A stretch of 64,000 nucleotides of DNA from Trichinella spiralis (lineage: Eukaryota > Nematoda > Enoplea > Trichinellida > Trichinellidae): NCBI GenBank assembly GCA_000181795.3, contig CM012953.1:7488034-7552033 (forward strand), in the 5' to 3' direction. The translations under genes were made by a program, and so were the position numbers. Shown piece after piece: positions 25,186 to 37,841 of this stretch. Within the stretch, counting starts at the first letter, position 1. Each line of letters starts with the position of its first letter. The notes below the pieces were generated by a model. It saw only the letters and a list, made by a program, of their open reading frames with translations, did not search any database and was not told the origin of the DNA.

Positions 25186-25885
25186 ATGTTGTTATTGATA
25201 AGGTGGTTACAGCGTTTTAGCATTATCTGTCAAAGTATTCGGAATTGAGAATTTCAGCTTTGCATTATTACTATTATGAATCACTTTCATTCTTACGCTG
25301 CTGTCAAATCAGTAGTGTACTGGCACACATACACACTCAAAATTACAGTTAGTAAATGATGTTCATGAATACTTTGTCATACTGTAATTTTTAAGTTCCA
25401 TCTCGTAATTGCAAAAAAACATTCAGTTGTCAGCATGTTATTCATTTTGAAGAAAAACTGAAGTATTTTATTTATTAAAATATGAATACAATAAATACAT
25501 ATTTGTTAATTTGATGTTTTTCGTCTATAGTAATAATAATAATACAATAAAATATCGTCGTTTTTGGTGGCTGTTGTTTAAATCATTTATTGATCTTTTA
25601 TTGTAGTTTGCCAATATATTTATATATGAATGTAAAAATTAAAGTAAAAAATGGTAAGCTAACGCAGAAAGAAATTTTCCAAGCAAATCTGCCTGATTGA
25701 TGCAAATGAATGCAAGTAGTTTTGGAAAATGATATATTTTTTGTTGTTTGCTCGAATTGTTATGAATTATTTAAAAAATTCATCACTTTATATTTGTTTA
25801 CTTGGATGTCTAAATGAAAATCAGTTGCAGTTGTATTTATTATTAATTTAATAAGTGTGGAAAAACGAGACAGCCAATGCGCATC

Positions 25886-25899
25886 CACGTGATCACGTG
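25886..25899. promoter_or_regulatory. Double palindromic E-box CACGTGATCACGTG
   Basis: Two CACGTG cores separated by AT form a 14-bp perfect palindrome about 195 bp upstream of the ATG at 26095; a CCAAT pentamer lies just 5' (25873-25877). CACGTG flanked by TCA is bound by bHLH-zip and bHLH-PAS factors (MITF/TFEB, USF, CLOCK-BMAL). Which factor binds, and whether the site serves the gene at 26095, is inference. Confidence 0.5.
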
Positions 25900-26094
25900 A
25901 AGTTTTCAAAACAGCTGGCTTGTGAAAACAGCCTCGCGGCTCTTCATGGCTTGCTTTTCCCTCTGAGTTCCCTTTTTCCATTTCATAAACTTCATTTTCT
26001 TTTGTCTACTTCAACGTTGTATATATATACACATATTTGTTGAGTATTTTCAAGTTTCGTCGTCACTCTGGTTTGGAAGCACTTTCTCATTGAG

Positions 26095-26499
26095 ATGAAG
26101 CTTTTCACAAACGAATCCTTCTCCGCTCTTTCGTGGGCATTGTTCAGCGTTGCATTTCTGCTAATAGCTGCAATTACGTTATTTGCTTTGCTGTATTTGA
26201 TACAACACACGGAAAAAAAAGTTGAAGACAAAAAATTAGCTTCAACAAAGCGCAAATTGCAGAATGACTCCAAGCCGCTGGAAGAGGTAAAAGAAATAGA
26301 AGAAGAGGAAGAAGAAGAAGAAGATGAGGAGGTGTTGGAGGAGAATAAACCCAGTTTTTTGAGAAAACGAAAATTTCAGATTGTCCAATCAATTTCCGGA
26401 CCAATTACAAATCAGCCTACCATTTTGACTTCTTCAAATGATTCTGCCAAAGAAAAAGCCAGAGAAGTGATCAAAAATGCACTTCAAACTGTTGTATAA
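26095..26499 (+). CDS. Small single-pass membrane protein with an acidic run
   Basis: A 134-residue single-exon frame. Residues about 12-37 form one hydrophobic helix (SWALFSVAFLLIAAITLFAL). It is followed by a basic and then very acidic coiled segment (EEVKEIEEEEEEEEDEEV, residues 63-80), a basic patch (FLRKRKFQ) and a Ser/Thr/Ala-rich tail. This predicts a type II or signal-anchored protein with a cytosolic charged domain. No family was recognised. The ATG directly follows an AG (cattgag), which could be a leader acceptor. A TATATATA stretch near 26019 may be promoter sequence. The acidic run is a GAA/GAG repeat, so its length may vary. Confidence 0.55.
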   Translation: MKLFTNESFSALSWALFSVAFLLIAAITLFALLYLIQHTEKKVEDKKLASTKRKLQNDSKPLEEVKEIEEEEEEEEDEEVLEENKPSFLRKRKFQIVQSISGPITNQPTILTSSNDSAKEKAREVIKNALQTVV

Positions 26500-27977
26500 A
26501 AAAATTCCCATATTGCATACTTTTTTCTACCAATTATCCAAACCTGAAGATCATATCTGTTCTAAGCTACGATGATTTTTTCCCTTTTTTCAGTCATTTT
26601 TCAAATGATGATGCGTATGTTCTGTTGTTTATTGCAGTTGAAAACAATCTTTTTTGTTGATTTTTTAAACAATGCATTTTTGTATTTTTTATCTTCTATT
26701 TTATTATAATCTTTTAGCAATACTTGCAGTTATTTATACTGAATTGATTTTGATGGAAGAAAAATATATGCTTTTATAAATCATTGACTCGAAGAGTTGC
26801 TTCTCTTGCCAGCTGCCTGAAAATATTTCACAAACCCTCTAAAAGCCAGTCAGCCGTTTCAGAGTTCAACTCATAAATTTCAGCTGGCATGTGCTGTGTT
26901 ATTCTGTGAAAGCTGATAAAACAGCTTCCTCAATTTTGGAAAATTATTCATGTATAAAATAAAAATTTCTGATATTTATTCTTTACTTTTTTATTTCAAT
27001 ACATATGTTCTTTCTATTTTATATTTCTTTTATAATAAACAGTAATAAATATGGTCAGTATTCCGCTTGACTTTCATTTGTCAATTTCAAAAGCAGAATT
27101 ATAATAATTGAAGTTCAACTATTTGTTCATCTATCTGCTGTATACTTTTACTAGAGTTTAAAATATGTTCTCTATCCATCCAATAATGCATATCATTCAA
27201 TTAAATATCTTATTGAAATAATGAGAACAATATAACGACACCCACAGCACATGACAACAAATTCAAATATATGCATAGATATAATTACAAATATAAACAA
27301 CAGATAAAATGAAAATTAGCAATAACCTATTATTAATTTTATAAATTAGCTGATACTTATCAATTACAATTAATGCTTAATGCTCCAACTTTTTGGAATC
27401 GTTTTAATTCAAAAGCGTTACAACAATTTTTCTTTCTCCAAAATTTCAAATCAGCTAGGAATTATAAAAAATTTTTTTCAATTTACATGATCGTTTAGCT
27501 AGCTAAAATTCACCATAAAATTATTCTATTCAACATTTCACGACAACAATATGCATACTGCACAATTATCAAAAAAAGTGGAAGAATTCACTTTTTCTTT
27601 GTTATGCAATTAGTCATCTCTATTATCTATTCACCCATTTTCCCAACTCAAATATGCCCTTGACAATCTGTTGCAAACAATCATATCAAGACCAATATAT
27701 TTATTATGTTTTTTTTGTTCAAATGGTTCTTTTGATAGCAGTTATATAAATCGAGAAAAAAAATTAGTTTTTTACCGAAAGAAAAAGCAACGGTTTACTT
27801 GGAAAAAAATGGAGTGATATAAAGAAAACTTGAACAAGAAACACGAGGGTTAGATGCCTAACGAAATGAAATGGTAACGGGCAAGGTGATGATCATCCTT
27901 AGAGAAAATGCCGAAAACTTTTGTCACAGAATTCATTCATTCATCCATTCATTTCATTCATTCCATTGTGTGCGCGA
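26500..27977. other. Intergenic region between convergent genes
   Basis: AT-rich, holding the 3' flanks of the membrane-protein gene and UBE2G1. A cattcattc-type repeat lies near 27933-27963, just beyond the UBE2G1 stop. No coding exon was recognised. Confidence 0.55.
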
Positions 27978-28970
27978 TTAATCAGTCGCTGCTTCTTGAC
28001 TTTTACGAACACACTTCGCCACCCGTTTCTTGAATTCAGTGTAATCTTCACGCCACTGCTTCTGAAATTTAAATTTAAATTAAACATCCACCGCAATCTT
28101 TATTGAAGCTGTTAAATTGCAGATAAAAATATCCGTGATTTACAGCTGCGTCGACATTCGCAGGCGACTGATCGTTCGGGTCGGCCAGCAATGATATAAC
28201 CGATATCAGGATGCTTTCGACAGTGTGAATGGGCAGCCAACGTTCGGACGCTTTTTCGTAGCCGTATTTGTCATCACCGGGTTCGTGCAGAATCGAAATG
28301 CACACATTCCCATCCTTGTCAACTGCAAAAGAAAAAGTCCCACTCAGAGAATGAACCTACTTTTCAATAATCTATTGAAAACAACAATCATAAATCACGA
28401 AATAAATCAAAAGTCCAACAATTAATTCAACCTACTAAACAATATCATTGCAAAACCTCTATTTCAAATTATTACAATTGTAAAAATAACAAACGACGAC
28501 ACACCGCTTATTCTCTCTTTAAAAATTTTAAAAGTTCTACAATTTGTGAAACAGCAAAAACTTACTGTTTGGATGCCAAATTTCAGTAATAAATTTCATT
28601 TTCGGAGGACGAAGAGGATATTCTCGAGGAAAATCAAGCAGTGCTTTGAAAAATCCCCCTTCACTGAAAAGTGTGATTTAATGACAAGTGGAGAAAATCA
28701 ATTAATTTAAAAACATTATGTAGACTATCAGATGCATACTATGGCGTGTCGGCCGGACCAATGATCAGCACTTCCCAATGGTAAACGTCGTTGTCATTAA
28801 TCAAACCGGCGGAAAAGCCATCGACAGGTTTTCTCTTTAATTCTGAAACAAGTACATTTACATAAATATAAATAAATATATGTATCAATTCCCTCACGGA
28901 TGTAACCGAAAAGCAACTTTTTACCTGCCAATTGTTTGCGGAGCAACAACGCGGACTGAGATTCAGACAT
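27978..28970 (-). CDS. UBE2G1: Ubiquitin-conjugating enzyme E2 G1 (UBC-7 type), complete
   Basis: E2 enzyme that carries ubiquitin as a thioester and builds chains, including in ER-associated degradation. Five exons: 28970-28925, 28842-28740, 28663-28566, 28322-28144, 28061-27978. They total 510 nt (169 residues; human UBE2G1 has 170). The catalytic fold shows [19 protein letters not shown], with active cysteine C90 as in human and the HPN motif just before it. The acidic-loop extension typical of G-type E2s ([15 protein letters not shown]) and [23 protein letters not shown] follow. The C-terminus [13 protein letters not shown] matches the G1 rather than the G2 branch. Introns are 82-243 bp. 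The start is only 92 bp from the divergent + strand gene at 29063, suggesting a shared promoter. Confidence 0.97.
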
Positions 28971-29062
28971 AACTAATAATATCAACGGATGCTACTCCAC
29001 TATATGGAAATATATTGATGAAGCTTTCAAAAGAAAACACCTAAATTATTACAGTTCAAATA

Positions 29063-29317
29063 ATGATAGAAACAGGTAATTTAACAAATTATACTTATTC
29101 TTTAAAATATTTAATTTAATTTAAAAATAGTCGCTCTGATTCAGAAAAGGCTGCTGCGTACTTCAATCCTCAAAAGGCTAAACCAGTGTTAAATACCTTA
29201 TACCCAAAAACGGCAAACATTACTGAATTACTTTACGGTAAAGAACAGGTGAAAAGGAAAAGCAAGTTCAATAAACATTACGAATACCGTAAACCACTTA
29301 CACGACTGCAATTTTAG
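29063..29317 (+). CDS. Small unknown protein (61 residues), divergent from UBE2G1
   Basis: Two exons, 29063-29075 (MIET plus one base) and 29145-29317, separated by a 69-bp intron (gtaatt...gattcag). The joined frame is 186 nt. The product is MIETEKAAAYFNPQKAK..., ending RKPLTRLQF; it is basic, has no membrane segment, and could be an RNA-associated or mitochondrial small protein. The family was not recognised. A leader-type acceptor (attattacag) ends nine bases before the ATG. An upstream AG at 29130 would shift the frame and give an early stop, so the 29144 acceptor is preferred. The head-to-head start with UBE2G1 supports it being a real gene. Confidence 0.5.
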
Positions 29318-31528
29318 TATTTTCAAAATATTAGTTCTCCAAATATTTGAGAAGATCATTATACTAACTGAAAATGCAGAAATCAAATATACAACATGCA
29401 ATCATTAACAAAGGTCGAACATTTTAAACTGTTGAAATGCCTATTCTTCATTCAAAGATAAGTTGTTCAACTTCTCCCGCAGAATGTGACAATTCTCCAC
29501 ACACACAGTCTCACCATACGGACAATTCTGCTAGTGTAAAATTACTAGCAGCATATTTGTAACTTATCGTGTCTGTGAAGATTATCTCCTTTCACAAAAA
29601 CAAAGAAACTCGTTTCAAAATCATTTTTATCAGAGATGCTCGACAATGAAAAAATTCTTTATTATAAAAAAATATATATATATTAGTTATAAAGAAATCA
29701 CTAATATTCTCTGGTTAAATCATTTTTTGATTAAATAAAATTATAATTAAATGCAAAGCAATACTTACAGGTAAGAGTAACGTATTCAATAAACACCAAC
29801 CTGAAGGCTTAAACTAAAACTGAAAGGTATGACACATTTAACAAGGTTAAATAACATACTGTAATTTATAATACTATTACATTAAAAATCTCAAATGTTA
29901 ACAGCTCAAAAATTTTGTAAAACTGCTTCAACAAATTATTTCACTGTTTTAAATCATTAAAAATAAATATACAATTGTAATTATACATACATATACTTTT
30001 ACGGTAGGATGGTTTCTTTATCATTGTAATCTATTCTTTTCGGCATAAATTTTATAAATGAGACGGGTAATACTCTAGGTGGATTATTCAAATTTTCCAC
30101 ATTCGAAAGAAAGTAATAAATACATATTTATTTACATATTCATTTATTTACACACACAATGTATTACAGTATATTAATAATGCTTAAGTAATTTATACAA
30201 TTAATGGTAACCCTGTCATCTGATTATGAGCAGTGTCAGAATTTTAAAAAGAATTTGATTGTAAATATTCACAGTTTTGTAATTAAATAAACTGGAGAAT
30301 TGGATTTCAATTGTTCACATTGTTAGTTATATTTCAATAAGACCGATACCTTTAATATTTTGATACATGGTTAGAGAACACTGTTAAATAAATTATAACT
30401 GAAATAATTGCAGAACAGAAAGCTTCTTCTTTTGCTACAAAAAATTAATTATCAAGTACAAAGCCCCCAATTGTTGTTACGTTATTGGTGCTAGCAAACA
30501 CACAGGGTTAGTGAGTGCCTGTCACTACCAGCAAATGTCAAAAAAATGACAAGGAAGTGTGTTGAACTGCCTATGGCTTTAGTAACGCTTTGCTTCATAG
30601 GTGAATAAATTGCAAAGTTCACAAATCAGGTTGCAGTTGAACATACATTTTCCTGAAGTAATTGGTTAATAATAATTACACCCAGATCAGTATAAAAATC
30701 AGTCTTTTCGCATTGTTTATACTGTAGAAAAACAAATTTACTCTTTCTTGATAATCATGGTTACTGGTTGAATAACAATGTCGTTGGGTATATTTCAGTT
30801 CTAATTTTGACAAACAGACTTTTGAAAGCTTTTTTTGTTTCTATTGAGGACCATTTCCGAGAGCTGTTTCAGAAGGCAAAATTTCAATGTGTAAATTTTC
30901 AATTGAAAGCAACTGCTCACCGGCAGCTGAGCGTAAAACTTTTTACTTGCCATACTTTCTTCGACAAATAATTCCCATCATCAATTTTCACTGATAGCTG
31001 AAGCCGGTTATTATTTCTAGCCTAGCAATCGCGTGAAGCAGTAGTTAGCTAAAAGTGGTCTTTCTTTTATAAACGCTTTGCTATTATTATTAATCACACG
31101 AAAAGCCAACTTAATTTTTACAAATCAAATGTCAATTTAACGAGTATATTCTGCAATTGCTATTGAATTATAGTGCACAAGCGTTGATTTTATCAAACAT
31201 TTGATTTATCAGAGCTAAATTTATAAAAAAGTAGATGAAAGCAGATAAAACTTAAACAAAAAGATTAAATTGCCCATTTAGTATTTGAAGTCACAATTTT
31301 TCATCTCTTTGCGTTCGTCTATGATGGCCGCCATAGCTGAATTTATGTATAGTAGAAAACTGCACTGGTAGTATTTCGGTTGTCTATGCAGATGAATATA
31401 CAGATTAAACGAAGATAAGAATAAAGATATGTTAATTATACGCAAAGGAAATGTAGGTCGTTGAATATGTATTCAATGTTATTAATCATTAGTCTATTTT
31501 GATTTAAGATAAACAAGGCTGAAAACAT

Positions 31529-31578
<50 letters not shown>

Positions 31579-33264
31579 ATGGTTACATGATAGATAGAAC
31601 ACTCAACTAACTCTCGGACGGATGACATTTTCGCATGCAAAATTGAAAAGAAAGACGTCTGGAAGAAAGGACATAGATAAAACGAAGCCAATACAGGGTA
31701 TTTATATAAATGATAAAATTGCGAGTCATACGAAACTGCTAGGCAATTTCTTCATTTAAAATATCTAAAACTATAATGAACAGCAAGCAATGTTACTTTC
31801 TCCTTTTGCCAAGATGTACAGAAGAAAACTGGTGAGCTTGGTTTCAACGAAAAGGTGAAAAAATATTGCTAGCCAACACTATTTTATATCTTGGCTGTAT
31901 CGCACGTAAAATATGCAAAATTTTGAAAATATTTTTAAGTTTTAGAAATTATAAAAGAAATTTGATCAATAAATGCCAATGAAAGAAAGGCAACATAGCA
32001 TACGAGCGAAACGGACGAAATGAATCGAAAGTTGAAACCAATCAAAAAATAAAACTGCCGTTTGAAAAAATGTAATCTTTTTATCTGAACAAAATGCTTT
32101 CAACATACAGCAAGTTTAAAATTATTGACAAAAGTTTAATAGATAATAATAAAAATCATACAAATATATAATTTGTCAATTGCACATCTTTCGCTTACAG
32201 ATCAAAACAAACAAAATAAATATTTTAATATTTCTGAAAGTGAAAACAAAGTTTTTGCACTAATGCAAAGATAGAATAGAACAAAAGTAAATAAAGTATA
32301 AAACTGCTCAGATTGTTTTTCTAAAAATTTCTTTAAATTGTGAATCAATAAAATTTGACAATTCAAACAAGAAACGCTCTGGCACAACAAACACATCAGC
32401 GCAGAAAATGTACAGTGATTTGTCACTTTAATTTGAAAAAAAGAAAGAATTCTAAATTTCAACAAACTGCTTCCAACTGTTCAAATGTGAACACATCAGT
32501 TTATCATCAATCAATATCATCACCACAACGAGGAAAATTTCATTTTCAATTAATTGCAAATACCAATTTTATCTTTTGATTGTTTTCATTGAAAATTAAA
32601 AGCAAAAAAAAATAAAATCAATCTCAACGTAGAAATTAAATTTTCAAGCGGATGCACTTTCACAAGTATCAAAAGAAAATAGAAATCATGAAAACGACGA
32701 GTGGTGATGGATGCCATTTTATGGAAAATAAAAAAAATTTCTCCAAAATTATTTATTCAATATCCACGTGAAAATATGATTCTTTTTGTTTTGGAGACAG
32801 AAGAAAAAATTGAATTATTAAACAAAAATAATGGATCAACATGCCATTGAATCGAGCACCAATGATGCAACTTGACGAAAGAGAGAAAAAAAAGAAAAGT
32901 AAGTACAACTCTTGAATTGAAATTGTCGAAAATGGAAACTGCCCTGCCTCTCGAGTGAGAAGACCAAAAGTACAAAAAAGATAAACCAAATATAATCGAA
33001 TCGAACAATGAAGAAAAGCTATTCGGATGAAATGTGAGAAGAAGGAAAAGGTGTGGCACAACTGGATGTTTCTGTGCGCAAAAAGAAACCCTATATGTTG
33101 TACTTGTCTTGTAGCAGTAATAATGAAAATAAAAATCAATCACAACAACATTCATCATCGATAAAGCAGACCAACAATACATAACAGCACTGCAAAAATA
33201 TTTTTTCACAAAAATACCTCCGATGGAAAAAAATTTTTTTGAAATATTACACAACAACGTTCAT
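29318..33264. other. Intergenic region with a long (TA)n tract
   Basis: A (TA)n microsatellite spans about 31529-31576. Open frames on the minus strand at 32753-33257 are Phe/Leu/Ser-rich translations of A-rich + strand DNA just past the TTD14 stop and look like its 3' flank. A 67-codon frame at 30768 on the + strand has no splice or family support. No RNA gene was recognised. Confidence 0.5.
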
Positions 33265-36060
33265 TCAGGTGACAACGTCCCTTTTGCACAAGTTGTAAAG
33301 CGAATACTGAGTATCCCTGGTGACTTCTTTCGATACTGTAATAAAAGTTGGTATCGGTAAATTTCCAGTCGTGTTGGTCGTGTAAGTCACCAAAATTTTC
33401 AAATCGTGACATCTTAAAAAAAGAAAAAGAAAAAAACACATCACGAGATGTAGAGGGAAGAATTTTCCAAAATCGACCAATAACCAACCAACCTCTTAGG
33501 ACAGGGTTCTACAAAAACGTCCAGTTGATAATAGTGATGGGCGTGCACAAAGCAAAGACGCTTTTTGAATGTCGGATATGTGGCCGGATCGACGTGTGCA
33601 CGAAGCATCTGTCGGCAAAATTTTCAATGTGAATTCAAAGGATAAAAATAAAATTTTGAAAATCATATTCACTTCATATTCTCTTCGACTGAGCAATGCT
33701 TTCGTCTCCACTGGAACCCCGTCGACAACCCTCCGCTCGTTAATCGTGTACAGCCAGTTACCTGAAAAAATGCTTCATCCATTCCATGCATCATTTCATC
33801 AGTTGTGTTGAAACAAAATAAACCATCAGTTAACTGATGATCACAACATTACCATTTTGACCACGGCGTCGAATCCATGTCTGACCCATGTCACTTCTAA
33901 CGCATTCGTGTACAACATCAAATTCTTGATAATCTTTACATTGCTTAATAGATCATATATGAAAGATAGAAATAAAATGAAAAAAAACAACAAATTTGAA
34001 GCAAAATGCAAATCACACGCGTGTATAAATATGTCAGAAGTTGGGAAATTACCGAAAGATCAAAGTTGGATACTAAAAATTTCCTTTTGATGCTATTCGG
34101 AGCCAAACGATCTCCGTACTCCACGCCGGCTCGATCGCAGATCACCTGAATAAATAAAAATACTTCAAAGTCACATTTTTTTCGATTAAATTTTCTTCTC
34201 TTTTCCAACTTGAGCCATTTTCAGCATCTTATCACGAAATGTTTTGCAATTTTCATTATCGATAATATCCATATAAGGATGGCCAACCCAAACCTGAATT
34301 CAACAAAACACATTCAATATTTAAAATAAATAAATAAACACAGAAATAATATTCAACATAAATGAAATATTCTTTCCAAGTGCTTTTTTTCTTGTTCTTC
34401 TCTTTTAAATGAACATGAGATTCAAAAATACAATAATTACTGTTAAATATTGAAATGTTATTTAGCCTTTTCAAATCATTCTTACGAAATAATATGTTCA
34501 CCTGAGAAAAAAGAGAGTACAAAAATTCGTGCAGAGCTTAGTGTAGGAAAAATTACATGTCTGGTTCTGTGTTCCACTTCGCGGGCTTCTTCCAAACTTT
34601 CCAAACGAAGAGCAGTTGAGCAGTGGTAGAAATTTTCAGCCCCAACCGCAGCGCTGACCTAGAAAACAACATCACGTCTCGACCGTAAGCCGTATCTCCC
34701 CGACCGCATACGGTGCCGCTTACTAGGTGGACAATTTGATTGTAGCGTTGATCTCGCAGCGCAATTGGATTCAAATTATTTCTTCTCAAAATTTCTTCCC
34801 ACGCTTCACGATTCAAATCTAACACAAATATAAATAAATATTGAGCAAAAAAATAATTTAATTTAATTTAAATATTAATACAACAATTTCACTGATCAAC
34901 TTTGAGCAAAGTCAAAATCAACTGTATTGATTTCAATCTAAGAAACAAACTATGTCCAAAAGCATAGACAAAATTGAACACTATTTTTAACGTAAACAAA
35001 CGACAAATTCGTTCGCAATCACTAAAACAAACAATTCTCTATACATATCTGCTATGTTGAAAAGATACAATTTTATTTAATAATTTCAGTTTCAGAATCT
35101 GTTGCGTAAAAAAACGACAAATCGACATCTAATTCAATAATGTGCAAAAAAACTCATTTCAATCGATGCATTAATAAATTATCGCTCGACCTAACTGATC
35201 ATTTAAAAAAAAAGACAAAAAATTGAAAATTTGCTGAAAATCAAAGCTGACAACACTGGCCCATCCGTTGAAATAATGACCGTCTGTCTGATTTGTTAGA
35301 ATGAACACAACACAAATACGGCTGCATTCGATCGATTTTATCAATTTCAATAACAGTAATTATTAAACATCTCAACTGGTCAATTTTCGCTTTTAAATTT
35401 CAAAAATATTCAACTAATTTTCACCAATCAACCAATTCGTGCAAAGCAAAATTCTCAAACTGAAACTAGTCACTTTGTCGAGTAATTACAAAAAAATCTC
35501 AAAAACAAAAAAGGGCTTTTTCTACAACTAGAAAAAAATATGCTCATTTAAGTAAAAAACACGCTGATTAAAAGTTCAATGAATGAATTCAAGTCACTCA
35601 CAAGCCGAGCCGTCCATAGCACCTCGATCGCATATGACCAAACAATTTTCACCGCAAGTCTCGGCAAGAGACATGAACGAATCTTCAAGACGCAACAATG
35701 TCAAAAGCAGATTCTCTTGGAAACGCATAACCTGCTCTTCGTTGAGTTCGTTGAATCGGGCTCCGCCTCTAAAATTACGAAACAATTATGAATAGAATAA
35801 ATGGAAACAATTTTTCAACTGATTAAACTTGCTTGAACATGATCGTGGCCAATTCAGGAACTCGAAACACTTTCCAGCCGATTGCTTCAAAAAATGACGC
35901 CAAAAATTCTTGGCCAGTCGTTTTCCCGCTGCACGGACCTCCAATATGAAAAATTAACACAACATGCAGTTGAAAATTATATATTCAAAATTTTCGTCCA
36001 GTTATCACCTCCGGTTAGCACCACTTTGTAAACTTTTCGCTCATCTCCGTTGCGAATCAT
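33265..36060 (-). CDS. TTD14: TTD14-type protein: P-loop (AAA_28/NadR-like) plus CYTH-like domain, complete
   Basis: Homologue of Drosophila TRPL translocation defect 14, a GTP- and phosphoinositide-binding protein needed for TRPL channel trafficking. Eleven exons: 36060-36009, 35938-35833, 35768-35602, 34818-34724, 34658-34557, 34293-34210, 34145-34053, 33943-33853, 33761-33673, 33608-33493, 33412-33265. They total 1143 nt (380 residues), all phases consistent. The P-loop GGPCSGKT is at residues 17-24, [10 protein letters not shown] near 100, and [10 protein letters not shown] and [11 protein letters not shown] complete the nucleotide domain. [39 protein letters not shown] and ILVTYTT follow in the CYTH-like part. 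Intron 2 appears to start with GC (TTCAA|GCAAGT). Introns are otherwise short. LIN37 lies upstream on the same strand, 545 bp away. Confidence 0.92.
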
Positions 36061-36605
36061 CTTACAAGTCTGACAAACAAACAAAATTCCTGCCGCGCTG
36101 GAATTCTACTAGTCTACTGTATTCACAAAATAAAATTAGGTAATAACTTTGAAAAATGTGCATTCCTCGAAAATAATCCTAAAAAAATATTGTGATAAAT
36201 TATTTTAAAAAATATTTTAAATTTCAGTTTTTTTGTATTATGAAATTTTTTATTAACCATTCAAAAGTCTCTCTTAATAAACAAGTTATATTCTTTTGTA
36301 TGATTGCTTAAAAAACACGTCATTATTGCAAAAAAATTATTTTTTATAGTATTTTTTAAAAAAATTAAGTTTTTAATAAATGCACATTCAAGAATTTCAA
36401 TTCAAATTGATTTACTGTTTCATTTCGCAAAACGCTAACGCTCGCGGTGTAACAGAGAGAAGAGGAATTCCCAGTTTATTTTGCTTAAAGAAATTCTAAT
36501 AAATTTGCAAAAAATATAAAATCGTTACAATCAATCACTAAAAAGCTTAAATATCTATACTCCTGTGCAATACAATTTCAATAAAGAATAACCACTGTAG
36601 CGTTA

Positions 36606-37841
36606 TTAAGTGTTTTTTTCTTGTGCATTGTTGTACATCAACTTCAACATGTCTAAGCTCTTTTGATAAGGACGATCCGCTAGACGACTTTGTCGAAGCC
36701 AAGTTTTCTTGACTTCCTTCCAATGTGGCAAATACGACTGCAATATTCTTTGCGGAGTACTCAAATCCACATCAGCATCATCGGTTTCGTTCATTACCAC
36801 AGTCGGTGGAATTCTCGATATAGGCGAAGTAGATGGACTCGGAGGTGGCAAGCTGTAAATTTCCGTGTTACGTTCATTCCACTTCACCTTAATAAAAAAA
36901 CAATTCTATTTCTGTTTTTCTAATCTAAAATAATAATCAAATTAAAAAAAATTGCTTCATGAACAACATTCAAATTGCATTTTAATGCAATCGTACCAAA
37001 GATGCATCTGACTTTTCCAATTCAGCAGCTCGAGTTTGTGCAATGCCATCAATTGGTTCCTCTTCTGTCGTTTCATTTTCAGCTTTATTCATATGCCGAG
37101 GTTCATCGTTACCATACATCCAAATGCGTGAAAGTCTGTACAATGAATAGTTTCCATGCACTTGCCTCAGTTCGAAAGACTTCTGGCATAGTTCAAATAT
37201 TATTTCTAAAAAACAATCCAATATAAAAATACAATTCAAACAGTGAAAACTAAAAAAAATAAAGTACATTTTATATAAAACTAATTAAATTTAGAAATAC
37301 TTTTTTCCTTATCTTTCGCACGTTTACGACTTTTGACAGGAGTTGAATCTGCAGTCTTTCTTCCAGAACATCTATTAAAATAAATTATACTTCATAATTA
37401 CTCACTAATTTCCAAAACAAGATTAAAACCATTCTACAATCTATGCTAATAAAATCAGATAAATAATACTACTTACTCACGAGCCTCATTTCTTCCATCA
37501 TTTCCACTAGCATCAGCCATTTGCGATCTGCAATTAAGATGACGATAAAATTCAAAACTGAACACTGAATAAAAAGGGAAAAAATGAACAACCACCATTA
37601 AATGTACGGTCAAAAATTTCTGACATTATTTTGAATTGAAAATAATTCAAACAAGTTCGTTCGCAAAAAACATAAATTTGCATATGCTCAACTGCAAATA
37701 ATATTCATTTTACTTTATTGCGCGATGCATATCCTCTTTCATTCGGTGAATAGCAATATCAAAGTCTTTATATGCCTTCACAACCTCTGGAGAAGTCAAA
37801 TTTGGAGGAGGCTCAAATGGTTCCAAATCAAAAACATTCAT
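36606..37841 (-). CDS. LIN37: LIN37, subunit of the DREAM/MuvB cell-cycle repressor, complete
   Basis: Nuclear MuvB-core component that, with DP/E2F and a pocket protein, represses cell-cycle genes. Five exons: 37841-37714, 37527-37477, 37371-37301, 37205-36997, 36887-36606. They total 741 nt (246 residues, the same length as human LIN37). Matching blocks are a basic linker (KSRKRAKDKEK), the SLYRLSRIWM segment (human TPLYPICRAWM), YSLPPPSPSTSPISRIPP (human YKLPPPTPP...SRIPS), and the C-terminal helix SYLPHWKEVKKTWL...YQKSLDMLKLMYNNAQ (human WKRIRQRWKE...YSESMKILREMY). The ATG follows a leader-type acceptor (tttgtttcag) by ten bases. Overall similarity is moderate, but block order and length make the call firm. 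Confidence 0.88.

Noticed and set aside
26174-26404. Pro/Leu-rich minus-strand open frame
   Set aside because: Antisense of the GAA-rich acidic run of the gene at 26095.
32753-33257. Two long minus-strand open frames (128 and 166 codons)
   Set aside because: Phe/Ser/Leu-rich translations of A-rich DNA just beyond the TTD14 stop; no splice or family support.
33206-33487. Initially read as the end of an NDUFA10-like gene in the frame with DLHDQHDW
   Set aside because: The other frame ([10 protein letters not shown]...) continues the TTD14 phases from the preceding exon and matches that family.
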